From positions 1 through 64,000 of the forward strand of contig JALONP010000017.1 in the NCBI GenBank assembly GCA_025454875.1: 64,000 nucleotides of DNA. Direction: 5' to 3'. Within the stretch, counting starts at the first letter, position 1; every line of letters starts with the position of its first letter. This DNA is from Bacteroidia bacterium (GTDB lineage: Bacteria > Bacteroidota > Bacteroidia > UKL13-3). The notes below the pieces were generated by a model, which was not told where the DNA came from, made no database searches, and was given only the letters and a program-made list of their open reading frames with translations. Position numbers and translations under genes: made by a program. Of the stretch, positions 26,626 to 35,937 are shown in pieces.

Positions 26626-26633
26626 TACTTTTG
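26626..26633 (+). promoter_or_regulatory. Candidate -7 element of homocysteine methyltransferase gene
   Basis: TACTTTTG matches TAnnTTTG and lies 20 bp upstream of the ATG. No TTG is seen at the normal -33 distance. No S-adenosylmethionine riboswitch could be recognised in the 177-bp region 26477-26653. Confidence 0.45.
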
Positions 26634-26653
26634 AATCTTAATTTCATAGCAAA

Positions 26654-27658
26654 ATGAGCCTTCAAACTGAACTAGCCAAACGAATTTTAATCCTTGATGG
26701 AGCAATGGGTACCATGATTCAACGATACAAATTGGAAGAAGCTGATTTCAGGAATAAAGCTTTAAGCTCCCACAACCATCAATTAAAGGGCAACAATGAT
26801 TTACTTTCAGTTACACGCCCTGATGTGATTAAAGCAATACACGCACAATACCTCGAAGCAGGTGCTGATATTATCGAAACAAATACATTTAGCGGAACAA
26901 CCATCGCACAAGCTGATTACGGACTTGGTGAAGACTGGGTATACCAAATCAATTACCAATCGGCCAAAATTGCACGCGAAGTGGCTGATGAATTTACCGC
27001 GAAGAACCCTTCCAAACCTCGATTTGTTGCAGGCTCGATTGGCCCAACAAATAAAACGGCATCTATTTCTCCAGATGTAAACGATCCTGGTTTTAGAGGT
27101 ATCACTTTTGATGAGTTGGTGATTGCATTTAAAGCGCAGTGCAAAGCACTTATTGAAGGTGGAGTTGATATTTTATTGTTTGAAACCATCATTGATACCT
27201 TAAATGCAAAAGCCGCTTTATACGCTGCCCAGGAATTGTTTGATGAAATGGGTAAAACCTATCCAATCATGATTTCGGGCACCATCACCGATGCTTCTGG
27301 CCGAACCTTAAGTGGTCAAACAACCGAAGCGTTTCTTATATCAATGGAGCACGTGCCATTGTTAAGTATTGGTTTAAACTGCGCACTTGGCGCAGAAGCC
27401 TTGCGCCCTTATTTGCAAGTACTTGCTTCTAAATCTTCCTTTTTTGTAAGTGCATACCCTAATGCAGGCTTACCAAACGAGATGGGTCAATACGACCAGA
27501 GTGCTGAAGCAATGATGAAACAAGTAGAAGTATTTTGCAAAGAAGGTTTGGTGAATATCTTAGGTGGATGCTGCGGTACAACACCCGACCATATTAAAGC
27601 CATTGCTGATATGGCTGCTCAATACGAACCACGAAAAATTGCTCTGGCAAATAACTAA
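26654..27658 (+). CDS. Homocysteine S-methyltransferase module (MetH N-terminal domain)
   Basis: Transfers a methyl group to homocysteine to make methionine. The 334-aa protein corresponds to the first domain of cobalamin-dependent Met[11 protein letters not shown] near residue 17, [13 protein letters not shown], and the three zinc-binding cysteines Cys243 (GLNCALGAE) and Cys306-Cys307 ([11 protein letters not shown]). The folate, cobalamin and reactivation domains are absent and are not encoded downstream. Bacteroidota often split metH into two genes, so the remainder may lie elsewhere. Alternatively it may use another methyl donor, such as S-methylmethionine. Confidence 0.92.
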   Translation: MSLQTELAKRILILDGAMGTMIQRYKLEEADFRNKALSSHNHQLKGNNDLLSVTRPDVIKAIHAQYLEAGADIIETNTFSGTTIAQADYGLGEDWVYQINYQSAKIAREVADEFTAKNPSKPRFVAGSIGPTNKTASISPDVNDPGFRGITFDELVIAFKAQCKALIEGGVDILLFETIIDTLNAKAALYAAQELFDEMGKTYPIMISGTITDASGRTLSGQTTEAFLISMEHVPLLSIGLNCALGAEALRPYLQVLASKSSFFVSAYPNAGLPNEMGQYDQSAEAMMKQVEVFCKEGLVNILGGCCGTTPDHIKAIADMAAQYEPRKIALANN

Positions 27659-27682
27659 TCAGTTTTAACAGATTCGTTTTAT

Positions 27683-27829
27683 ATGCAAGCTGCTATAGTA
27701 ATATTGATTGTTGGGGGTGCGATTGTATTTGTTGCCCGCACCCTTTACAAAAATGCAAAGGGTCATGCGTGTGAAAGTGGAGCATGCGGATGCGCAAAAC
27801 CCATAACAAAAAAACAAAGGATTGGTTAG
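27683..27829 (+). CDS. FeoB-associated Cys-rich membrane protein
   Basis: A 48-aa peptide: one N-terminal transmembrane helix (AAIVILIVGGAIVFVARTLY), then a short cytoplasmic tail HACESGACGCAKP with three cysteines in a C-x4-C-x-C arrangement, ending in basic residues. This layout fits the FeoB-associated Cys-rich family, usually encoded beside feoAB for ferrous iron uptake. No feo gene is present within the window. It begins 24 bp after the homocysteine methyltransferase stop codon, so it is probably transcribed from that gene's promoter. A metal-binding accessory role is inferred. Confidence 0.8.
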   Translation: MQAAIVILIVGGAIVFVARTLYKNAKGHACESGACGCAKPITKKQRIG

Positions 27830-27865
27830 CTATAAGTTGCGAGTAGTAAAAAACTGTTATATTGG

Positions 27866-29581
27866 TTGCAAATAAAGCATACCGTGAGCCAACTGCTATT
27901 CCGCAAAAAAACAATCAAGCAAATACAAAGCGAAGCTGACGCTAACAACACTGGTGAGCATCGCCTACACAAAACACTTTCATTACGCGACCTTACTTCA
28001 TTAGGCATAGCTGCAATTATTGGGGCTGGTATTTTTAGTACCATTGGTAATGCCAGCGCTGCTGGTGGACCTGCGGTGGTATTCCTTTTTATCTTTATCG
28101 CATTTGCGTGTTCGTTCTCAGCAATGAGTTATGCTGAATTTGCTTCAAGCATTCCTATTTCGGGTAGTGCTTACACCTACGCATATGCTTCCTTTGGTGA
28201 ATTAATTGCTTGGATTATTGGCTGGGCATTAATTGTTGAATATGCAATTGGCAATATTGTGGTAGCCATCAGTTGGAGTGATTATTTTACCGGGCTCATG
28301 CAAGGTATCGGTTGGCATATTCCTGAGTATTTTTGCATGGATTACATCAGCGCAAAAAACGGATTTATTGAAGCGCAACAAGCCATCACAAATGGTCAAA
28401 TACTCACGCATTACTTACAGGAACAATCACTCGCATGGCAAAATGCACCTGAAGTATTCGGACTTAAAATTATTTGCGATTTGCCTGCTTTAGCAATAGT
28501 TGGTGCTATAACTGCACTCATTTACCGTGGTGTGCACGAAACCAAAACAGTGGGTAATTACTTTGTTGCACTCAAACTTTTTGTAATCGTTCTTGTGATT
28601 ATTGTCGGAGCCTTTTATGTACAACCCGAAAACTGGAACCCTTTTACCCCAAATGGCCTTAAAGGAGTTTTACAAGGTGTAGCATCTGTGTTTTTTGCAT
28701 ATATAGGTTTTGACGCATTGGCAACAACAGCCGAAGAATGTAAAAATCCCAAACGTGATTTACCCAAAGCCATGATGGCTTCGCTTATCATTTGCACAAT
28801 TCTGTACATATTAATTGCCCTTACACTAACTGGTATGGTTTCTTATACACAACTTGGAGTAGGCGATCCATTGGCCCATGCTTTTAGCTTAATTAATGTT
28901 AATTGGATGAGTGGTATCGTTGCAGTGAGTGCCGTGATAGCAATGGCAAGTGTATTGCTTGTTTTTCAAAACGGCCAACCTCGCATTTGGATGAGCATGA
29001 GTCGAGATGGATTATTACCCAAAAGGTTTAGTGCGATTCATCCTCAATTTAAAACGCCTGGGTTCTCAACCATCATCACAGGGTTGTTTGTAGCTACGCC
29101 TGCTTTGTTTTTAAACCTAAAGGAAGTAACTGATTTGTCAAGCATCGGAACATTGTTTGCCTTTGTGATTGTGAATGCAGGAGTTATTCAAATGCAAAGC
29201 CACCGCAATGAACAACATACGGGTTTCAAAGTACCTTATATTAACGGCAGGTTGCTTGTTCCGTTGTTATGCCTCATCTCCATTTTTACCTTTATTGTTT
29301 ACGATGCGGATCAAATCTTTTTGCATCCCAAATTCGAATACCTACCTCTTTTTTTGTTTTGGTTATTGTTTATCGTACTAAGCGTCCTCACGTTTATCAA
29401 AAGATACTCAACCATTCCCGTGCTAGGCATGATTACCAATTTTTACCTGATGACCCAACTTAACTTTACCAATTGGGCTGCTTTCTTTATTTGGCTTTTC
29501 ATCGGGTTGATTGTATACCTGATGTATGGAAGACATAAAAGTAAATTAGCTATCCAAGGGAAGACCAACCAAAATATTTGA
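27866..29581 (+). CDS. Amino acid permease, APC superfamily (cationic-type)
   Basis: An inner-membrane transporter of 571 aa with about 14 hydrophobic helices, in the range of the cationic amino-acid transporter branch (14 TM) rather than the 12-TM permeases. The conserved first helix GIAAIIGAGIFSTIGNASAAGGPA contains the GAGIF unwinding motif that binds the substrate amine. YIGFDALATTAEECKNPKRDLP matches the family's cytoplasmic loop. The cytosolic N-terminus is basic and hydrophilic. A GTG at 27883 is an alternative start. Substrate unknown; cationic or neutral amino acids are likely. Confidence 0.92.
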   Translation: MQIKHTVSQLLFRKKTIKQIQSEADANNTGEHRLHKTLSLRDLTSLGIAAIIGAGIFSTIGNASAAGGPAVVFLFIFIAFACSFSAMSYAEFASSIPISGSAYTYAYASFGELIAWIIGWALIVEYAIGNIVVAISWSDYFTGLMQGIGWHIPEYFCMDYISAKNGFIEAQQAITNGQILTHYLQEQSLAWQNAPEVFGLKIICDLPALAIVGAITALIYRGVHETKTVGNYFVALKLFVIVLVIIVGAFYVQPENWNPFTPNGLKGVLQGVASVFFAYIGFDALATTAEECKNPKRDLPKAMMASLIICTILYILIALTLTGMVSYTQLGVGDPLAHAFSLINVNWMSGIVAVSAVIAMASVLLVFQNGQPRIWMSMSRDGLLPKRFSAIHPQFKTPGFSTIITGLFVATPALFLNLKEVTDLSSIGTLFAFVIVNAGVIQMQSHRNEQHTGFKVPYINGRLLVPLLCLISIFTFIVYDADQIFLHPKFEYLPLFLFWLLFIVLSVLTFIKRYSTIPVLGMITNFYLMTQLNFTNWAAFFIWLFIGLIVYLMYGRHKSKLAIQGKTNQNI

Positions 29582-29686
29582 GATTCTTCAAAAAGAACAA
29601 ATACCTTTTAGCCTATCTAAAATACCGCTTAACCGATTTATTCAATAACTTAATCTAAGTGTGGTTCAATATTAAGTCGGCTTAAT

Positions 29687-29694
29687 TACTTTCG
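29687..29694 (+). promoter_or_regulatory. Candidate -7 element of TonB receptor operon
   Basis: TACTTTCG, 9 bp before the ATG at 29704; this would leave a nearly leaderless transcript. A weak GTTC lies 19 bp upstream in the -33 position. Confidence 0.4.
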
Positions 29695-29703
29695 TGCCGC
29701 AAT

Positions 29704-32091
29704 ATGAAAAACCTACTTTTATCTAACACCTTACTTTTGCTACTATCGCTTATAGCGTCAATTGGACACGCCCAAACTAAATATACGGTGAGTGGTAATA
29801 TTACCGACTCCAAAAATGGTGAAGAATTGATTGGCGCATCAGTTGTTGTTAAAGAGTTGCAAACAGGGGTGCTCACCAATGCATATGGTTATTATGCATT
29901 GAATTTACCGGCAGGTAAATACACTTTGGTATGTACGTATATCGGTTATGCAACCATTACAAAGCAAATAGACTTATCAGCAGCAAATATTCGTTTGAAC
30001 CTCGAACTAACGGAAGAAAAGCGTGAACTAAAAGAGGTAGTTATTAATAGCGATAAGCCAAATGCGAATAATGTAGAACAAAACAAGATGAGTGTAATTA
30101 AGATGGATATGAAAGAGGTTAAGAAGATTCCCATTTTGCTAGGAGAAACAGATATTATCAAAGCCATTCAGTTATTGCCCGGAATACAAGCTGCAGGGGA
30201 CGGTAATACTTTGTTTATTGTACGTGGTGGCAATGTGGATCATAACTTGGTACAGTTAGACGAAGCTGTGGTGTACAATCCTTCTCATGTTGTTGGTTTT
30301 TTCTCCGTGTTTAACGGTGACGCCATCAAAGATTTTGAAATTTACAAAGGTGGCATTCCATCAAACTATGGTGGTCGGTTGGCTTCGGTTCTTGATGTGC
30401 GGATGAAGGATGGAAATGCTAAAACTTTTGGTGTTTCAGGAGGCATTGGCTTGTTATCTTCACGTTTGCTCATCGAAGGGCCATTGGTTAAAGACAAAAG
30501 CTCTTTTATGATTTCGGGTAGAAGAAGTTACTTTGATTTGTTTTTCCCCTTATCCTCAGATAATGCTGTTAAAGATGCAAAAGCTAATTTTGGTGATTTG
30601 AATGTAAAGTTCAATTACCAACTTAACGAGCGAAACAAATTATTTGTTTCAGGATATGCCGGGCAAGACGTATTTGGTAACGGGGGCCTTTTTGGTCTAG
30701 GATGGGGCAACACGACCGGAACAATTAGGTGGAACCATATCTTCAACGCCCGTTTATTTTCGAATACCAGTTTTATCTTCAGCAGGTACAATTATGAGTT
30801 TGAGTTTAACCTTTCACCTAACTTAAATTTAAATAGGAGAAACTATATTATTGATTACAGCATCAAACAAGACTTTAACTATTACGCCAATCCTAAAAAC
30901 AATTTTAAGTTTGGCTTCTTAGCTACACACCATACGTTTTCGCCTGGCGAAATCAAACCACTAAAACCAGAGTCGGTAATCACAGCTGATAAACTCACAA
31001 AAAAACACGCACTCGATTATGCTGTTTATGGAAGCCACTCAATTAAATGGACTAGCCGGCTAACCACTGAATACGGTTTAAGGGTTTCTGTTTTTCAAAA
31101 TATTGGTAAAGGAACCGAATTGCAATATGCCAATGGCCAACCTAACTTTTTCGACAATGGTTTTATGAACGCTGCCAAACCCATTGACACAACAATATAT
31201 AAATCAGGTACAATTTACAATACCAATATTGGATGGGAGCCTCGATTAAATATCACATATATTGTAAATAGCAGCAGTTCGGTAAAAGCTTCTTATAACC
31301 GGATGTACCAATACATGCATCTAATTCAACCAACCAATGCCAGCACTGGTCAAGAGTTTTGGATTCCTACTGATAAATACATTAAACCCCAATCAGCTGA
31401 TCAAGTAGCAGCAGGTTATTTTAAAAATATTTTGGAAAACACCATCGAGTTATCAGGAGAGGTTTATTATAAGTGGATGCACAATACCGTAGAATTGATT
31501 GACAATGCTGATGTGCAATTCAGAGAAGATATCGAAACACAATTGGTATCTGGTATTGGTCGTTCATACGGACTTGAGTTGTTAGCCCGTAAACAACGGG
31601 GCAAAACAACAGGATGGGTATCATACACTTTGTCTAAATCAGAACGTAAAGCCGAAGGCGTAAACAACAATGAGTGGTATCAATTTCGATTTGATAGGAG
31701 GCACTATGTAACATTTGTTATTAGCCATGAGTTTTCTAAGCGTGTAAGTGTGTCCACCAATTTTATTTACGCAACTGGTGATACGTACACTCCTGCCGTT
31801 GGTTATTTTGAATTTGAAGGAAAACGTATTATTGAATATGGTGATCGCAATAGTGCTAGAGTACCGTCTTATCATAGGATGGACATTTCACTTACACTAG
31901 GTCGGAAAATAATACCTGGTAAAGTTTATAAAAACGAAAGTAGCTGGGTATTCTCTGTATTTAACTTATATGGTCGCAAAAACCCATACAGTATTGACTT
32001 TAGAGAAAATCCAGAGACCGGCAAAAACGAAGCCGTAAAAACTTGGATCTTACCAATCATTCCATCTGTTACTTATAACTTTAAATTCTAA
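29704..32091 (+). CDS. TonB-dependent outer-membrane receptor with carboxypeptidase-like N-domain
   Basis: A 795-aa outer-membrane protein. A signal peptide (1-24, ending GHAQ) precedes a CarboxypepD_reg-like domain at about 27-110 (GNITDSKNGEELIGASVVVK). The TonB plug at about 120-240 includes LLPGIQAAGDGNTLFIVRGG, followed by a 22-strand barrel. The last strand ends in an aromatic residue (VTYNFKF), as required for Bam-mediated insertion. It lacks the extra features of SusC and pairs with a DUF4249 lipoprotein rather than SusD. Such pairs probably import or sense a ligand that is still unknown. The gene lies 5 bp before its partner. Confidence 0.95.
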   Translation: MKNLLLSNTLLLLLSLIASIGHAQTKYTVSGNITDSKNGEELIGASVVVKELQTGVLTNAYGYYALNLPAGKYTLVCTYIGYATITKQIDLSAANIRLNLELTEEKRELKEVVINSDKPNANNVEQNKMSVIKMDMKEVKKIPILLGETDIIKAIQLLPGIQAAGDGNTLFIVRGGNVDHNLVQLDEAVVYNPSHVVGFFSVFNGDAIKDFEIYKGGIPSNYGGRLASVLDVRMKDGNAKTFGVSGGIGLLSSRLLIEGPLVKDKSSFMISGRRSYFDLFFPLSSDNAVKDAKANFGDLNVKFNYQLNERNKLFVSGYAGQDVFGNGGLFGLGWGNTTGTIRWNHIFNARLFSNTSFIFSRYNYEFEFNLSPNLNLNRRNYIIDYSIKQDFNYYANPKNNFKFGFLATHHTFSPGEIKPLKPESVITADKLTKKHALDYAVYGSHSIKWTSRLTTEYGLRVSVFQNIGKGTELQYANGQPNFFDNGFMNAAKPIDTTIYKSGTIYNTNIGWEPRLNITYIVNSSSSVKASYNRMYQYMHLIQPTNASTGQEFWIPTDKYIKPQSADQVAAGYFKNILENTIELSGEVYYKWMHNTVELIDNADVQFREDIETQLVSGIGRSYGLELLARKQRGKTTGWVSYTLSKSERKAEGVNNNEWYQFRFDRRHYVTFVISHEFSKRVSVSTNFIYATGDTYTPAVGYFEFEGKRIIEYGDRNSARVPSYHRMDISLTLGRKIIPGKVYKNESSWVFSVFNLYGRKNPYSIDFRENPETGKNEAVKTWILPIIPSVTYNFKF

Positions 32092-32096
32092 ACAAT

Positions 32097-32897
32097 ATGA
32101 AACAATTATTTTATACCATCGCTTGTGTATTCGTATTGGCTTCGTGTACTGAAGTAATAGATGTTGAAGTGCCAGAGAACACTGTAAAGCTCGTTGTTGA
32201 AGGTGCCATTACAACTGAAACAGATAGTTCGTTTGTAAGGCTTACCCAATCCGTTGGTTTTTTCGACAACACCTCGCAAACACCTTATGTAACCAACGCA
32301 ACTGTTACAGTAAATGGTATTCCATTTAGCTATACTGATAGTGGATATTACAGGCCAACTGCTGGATACGTTGGCGTTATTGGAACCAATTACCAACTCA
32401 GTGTAAATCATAACGGCAAACAGTATACTTCAAGTTCTTTACTTGAACCCATGTTTCAAATTGATACCATTATTCCTGTATTTAAACAAGCCGAAGGCTT
32501 TTTAGATGAAGGATATACGGTAGCTTATTTCGGTACAGATACACGTCCGCAACTCAAGTATACCTACTTGCGTTTTGGATTTAAGGGTAAAGATTCTATC
32601 CAAGACTTTATTGATGATTTTAGGGTTTTGTTTGACAATAAAGGACAAGATCCGAATAAGCCCGTTGTGTTTGAAGTACCCTTTGTACGATTGCAACCAG
32701 GTGATACCAATATCCTTGTTTTCCGATCTGTAGACGAATCGGTGTACCGTTACTTTTTGGCCTTAAACAACCGAACTGATGGAGGCGGACCTTTTTCTAC
32801 ACCTCCGGCTAACCTGCCTTCAAATGTGAGAGGAGAAGATGTACTTGGTTTGTTTGCCGCTTATGATGTTAAGCGTTACCGAACAGCTATACCTTAA
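32097..32897 (+). CDS. DUF4249 lipoprotein, TonB receptor partner
   Basis: A 266-aa protein with a lipoprotein signal and lipobox cysteine at residue 17 (FVLASCTEVID). It then has the typical DUF4249 opening (KLVVEGAITTETDSSFVRL) and a beta-rich body. Members always follow a TonB-dependent receptor in Bacteroidota and are thought to cap it at the outer surface, in the way SusD caps SusC. The sequence ends shortly after ADYDVK-like residues (FAAYDVKRYRTAIP). The stop codon overlaps the convergent NTF2-like gene by 4 bp. Confidence 0.92.
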   Translation: MKQLFYTIACVFVLASCTEVIDVEVPENTVKLVVEGAITTETDSSFVRLTQSVGFFDNTSQTPYVTNATVTVNGIPFSYTDSGYYRPTAGYVGVIGTNYQLSVNHNGKQYTSSSLLEPMFQIDTIIPVFKQAEGFLDEGYTVAYFGTDTRPQLKYTYLRFGFKGKDSIQDFIDDFRVLFDNKGQDPNKPVVFEVPFVRLQPGDTNILVFRSVDESVYRYFLALNNRTDGGGPFSTPPANLPSNVRGEDVLGLFAAYDVKRYRTAIP

Positions 32898-33331
32898 CTG
32901 CTGTGATCGCTAACGATGCGCCATTGGTCGTTTATTTTTTTAAACAACAAGGTAAAATGGCCCTGCAAATCGCCTAAAACTGGGTTTCGCTGTAAATGCC
33001 ATTTACCAATTACATAAGCCGTTTCATGATTGATTTGTTCAATAGATATGATGTCAAATAACAAAGTGCCCATCGCACTTTTATCCGGATACGATTTTTG
33101 ATATTGTGTATAGGTTTGCTGCCAACCTTTGGTTACTCCTTTCTTACCAACAAAAACCAACGAATCACTTTTCCAATAACCTTGCATATAACCATCAAGG
33201 TCTCCATTGTTCCATGCATGCTGTTGTAAATGCAGTACGTTACGTATTAGCGCGGTATCTTGTTGCTGTGCATTTGAAGATGCGCTCCATAAAAATAAAA
33301 ACCAAAGAATAACGATCCGATTAAATATCAT
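32894..33331 (-). CDS. Exported NTF2/SnoaL-like (DUF4440-type) protein
   Basis: A 145-aa protein with signal peptide (residues 1-21, ASSNAQQ) and a cone-shaped NTF2-like fold: WNNGDLDGYMQGYWKSDSLVFVG, followed by the GWQQTYTQYQKSYP helix and beta strands ending in DQWRIVSDHSS. The start at 33331 (ATG) is preferred over a GTG at 33355 because it directly opens the signal peptide. It follows kmo by 5 bp and so probably shares the kynurenine transcript, although its function is unknown and could be unrelated. Confidence 0.8.
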   Translation of the reverse strand: MIFNRIVILWFLFLWSASSNAQQQDTALIRNVLHLQQHAWNNGDLDGYMQGYWKSDSLVFVGKKGVTKGWQQTYTQYQKSYPDKSAMGTLLFDIISIEQINHETAYVIGKWHLQRNPVLGDLQGHFTLLFKKINDQWRIVSDHSS

Positions 33332-33336
33332 CCTTT

Positions 33337-34662
33337 TTATTGAATCAAATGCCACAATTGCTCCATGTAAACAGCATCTTTTATTTTTTCTTCACCACCA
33401 TCAGCAATTATTTTTTCAAGCAAAACATCGTTCTTTTGGCCCTGATCCCAAGCATACTTATATCCACTTAAACTAAAAGTAGTAAGTTCATACTGTGACT
33501 TAAACTTGTCTGGATACAATTCGGTTAATTCATGTTCAATATGCTTTTTATGCAAAAAATGTTTGTCGGCAACCTTATCCGCCATTTCATAATAATTTTG
33601 AACAGCTAAGTCAGCAATTGCATCTGCATTAGGCTTTCGTTCTTTTTGGTATGCATCAAATATGGCATTCCAATCATCTCCAAAACGATCAATCATTTGG
33701 TCAAATACCACAACATCCTCAAAGCTGCAGTTCATGCCTTGGCCGTAAAAAGGAACTATCGCATGTGCAGCATCGCCCATTAAGGCAATCTTATCGGCTT
33801 TTACCCAAGGGTAACATTTTACTGTAACCAAATTGCCAATTGGGTTTTGTTTAAAATCTGCCAACAGTGTTGGCATTAATGGTACCGCATCTGCAAATTC
33901 CTGTTCAAAAAAATCAACGATGGATTTGTCAGTCTGCAACCGATCGAAAAGTTCGTAGGGGAAAAAGAGGGTACACGTAAAATCGCCTGCAGGATTAGGC
34001 AACGCAATCATCATAAATGAACCACGCGGCCAAATATGCAGTGCATTTTTTTCGAGCAAAAAACTTCCATTTTCACCCGCTGGAATAGCAAGTTCCTTGT
34101 AACCTACATGCAGATATGTTTGTGAATAATTGAATCGATCTGTGATTTGCAATTTACCCCGGGTTGCTGCAAATGCACCATCTGTTCCAATGATGCGGTC
34201 GCTTTGAACAGTATGGAGTGTACCGTCTTCTAGTTCAAATACAGCCTTTGCTTCATCAATATTTACGTCAATACACCTTGCATTAAAATGGATATTGATG
34301 TTCTCAAATCCATCTGCCAATTCAATCAACTTCTGGTTCAATCTTCCTCTTGATACCGAATTAATTGCTTGACCTTGTTTTCCGTAGGCATGATATGATA
34401 ATTCGCCAGTTTTACTATGCATCATTCGTCCGTACATAGGAATAGCATCAGCTAAAATTTCGGTATCTAATCCAATTTTTGCCAATGCGTTTAAACCTCG
34501 CGTACTTAAAGCCAAATTTATCGATCGGCCTTGGTATATAGCTGTTTTGCGCATGTCAGGTCTACGTTCAAACAACTCCACTTGGAAACCCCGCTTAGCC
34601 ATATAAATAGCCAATAAACTACCCGATAATCCTCCGCCAACAATGGTAATTTTTGTTTTCAT
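33337..34662 (-). CDS. kmo: Kynurenine 3-monooxygenase
   Basis: Hydroxylates L-kynurenine to 3-hydroxykynurenine with NADPH, FAD and oxygen. The 441-aa flavoprotein has the Rossmann motif GGGLSG at residues 9-14, the family segment GRSINLALSTRGL near residue 46, and GDAAHAIVPFYGQGMNCSFED, binding the FAD ribityl. The C-terminal region of about 60 residues has a helix suited to membrane association, as in other KMO enzymes. Together with kynU, 12 bp upstream, it supplies 3-hydroxyanthranilate for NAD synthesis from tryptophan or for degradation. Because oxygen is a substrate, it indicates aerobic life. Confidence 0.95.
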   Translation of the reverse strand: MKTKITIVGGGLSGSLLAIYMAKRGFQVELFERRPDMRKTAIYQGRSINLALSTRGLNALAKIGLDTEILADAIPMYGRMMHSKTGELSYHAYGKQGQAINSVSRGRLNQKLIELADGFENINIHFNARCIDVNIDEAKAVFELEDGTLHTVQSDRIIGTDGAFAATRGKLQITDRFNYSQTYLHVGYKELAIPAGENGSFLLEKNALHIWPRGSFMMIALPNPAGDFTCTLFFPYELFDRLQTDKSIVDFFEQEFADAVPLMPTLLADFKQNPIGNLVTVKCYPWVKADKIALMGDAAHAIVPFYGQGMNCSFEDVVVFDQMIDRFGDDWNAIFDAYQKERKPNADAIADLAVQNYYEMADKVADKHFLHKKHIEHELTELYPDKFKSQYELTTFSLSGYKYAWDQGQKNDVLLEKIIADGGEEKIKDAVYMEQLWHLIQ

Positions 34663-34674
34663 TAGGTATGGTTT

Positions 34675-35937
34675 TTATGTTGTAAAATAAGTTGATAATG
34701 CTTGCCCAATTTTATAAACATCTTCGAAAGAGTTGTACATAGGAACTGGACTCATCCTAATTACATCAGGTTCTCTCCAATCAGGTAAAATATGATGTGC
34801 TACCAAGTAGTCGAATAGTTTTTTACCATCTTGTTTTACAACTACTGATAACTGACAACCCCTTTGCTGAGGATCAGAAGGTGTAATGATGGTTAAGTGA
34901 TTTGAAAACTGGTTCAAAATGAACTCGAGGTAACCCGTTAACATAACACTCTTGGATCTTAATCGATCCATGCCCGCTTCTTCAAACAACATTAGTGAAG
35001 CATTGTGAATTGCCATTGGAAAAATTTGCGCATTACTCAATTGCCAACCAGCTGCACCTTCCATTGGAATAAATCCTTTTTTCATTAAAAAACGTTCTTT
35101 CTCATCATGTCCCCACCAACCCGCGAAACGAATCAAATCAGGATTATTGCCATGTTTCTCATGCACAAAAACACCACTTGTACCTCCCGGTCCTGAGTTT
35201 AGATATTTGTACGAGCACCAAACTGCAAAGTCTATATCCCAATCGTGCAATTGTAGTTTTAAATTACCTGCAGCGTGCGCACAATCAAATCCAACAGTTG
35301 CCCCTACTTGATGAGCAGCCGAAGCTATGGTTTTCATATCAAATGCTTGTCCAGTATAATAATTTACACCACCCATCATCACAATGGCTAATTCGTGTTG
35401 GTGTTCATTAATTTTAGCAACAATATCCTCTGTACGTAAAGTATACTCACCAGCGCGTGGTGTTAATTCAATAATAGCATCTTGTGGGTCGTATCCATGG
35501 AACCGAGCTTGTGTCTCCATGGCATACTGATCGCTTGGAAATGCCGACCCTTCCATCAATATTTTATATCGTTGTTTTGTTGGGCGGTAAAAACTCACCA
35601 TCATTAAATGCAGGTTAGCGGTCAAGTTATTCATCACAACCACTTCTTTAGGTTTAGCTCCAACTACTTTCGCTGCTTTCTCTGTTAAAAAATGATGGTA
35701 GTACATCCAAGGGTTCTTTCCTGCAAAATGACCTTCAACACCTAACTCCGCCCAATCTTTCAGTTCCTGCGCAATGGCTGCCTCCACACTAATGGGTTGC
35801 AATCCAAGTGAATTACCACACAAATAAATCAGGTTATGACCCTCATGTTTTAATAAATGAAATTGGTTCCTAAATCCAGCTAGCTCATCTTTAGAGTCGA
35901 GTTCTTGGGCAAAGGCCAATGTGTTTTCAAATTTCAT
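34675..35937 (-). CDS. kynU: Kynureninase
   Basis: A pyridoxal-phosphate enzyme of 420 aa that splits 3-hydroxykynurenine (or kynurenine) into 3-hydroxyanthranilate (or anthranilate) and alanine. Visible signatures: YLCGNSLGLQP near the N-terminus, the cofactor Asp in GFDCAHAAGN, and the Schiff-base Lys in WCSYKYLNSGPGG. The C-terminus has PDWREPDVIRMSPVPMYNS. The ATG at 35937 gives the normal length; a longer reading to 36042 adds an unrelated N-terminus. It is first in a kynU-kmo-NTF2 unit. Tryptophan dioxygenase and kynurenine formamidase are not in the window. Confidence 0.95.
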   Translation of the reverse strand: MKFENTLAFAQELDSKDELAGFRNQFHLLKHEGHNLIYLCGNSLGLQPISVEAAIAQELKDWAELGVEGHFAGKNPWMYYHHFLTEKAAKVVGAKPKEVVVMNNLTANLHLMMVSFYRPTKQRYKILMEGSAFPSDQYAMETQARFHGYDPQDAIIELTPRAGEYTLRTEDIVAKINEHQHELAIVMMGGVNYYTGQAFDMKTIASAAHQVGATVGFDCAHAAGNLKLQLHDWDIDFAVWCSYKYLNSGPGGTSGVFVHEKHGNNPDLIRFAGWWGHDEKERFLMKKGFIPMEGAAGWQLSNAQIFPMAIHNASLMLFEEAGMDRLRSKSVMLTGYLEFILNQFSNHLTIITPSDPQQRGCQLSVVVKQDGKKLFDYLVAHHILPDWREPDVIRMSPVPMYNSFEDVYKIGQALSTYFTT

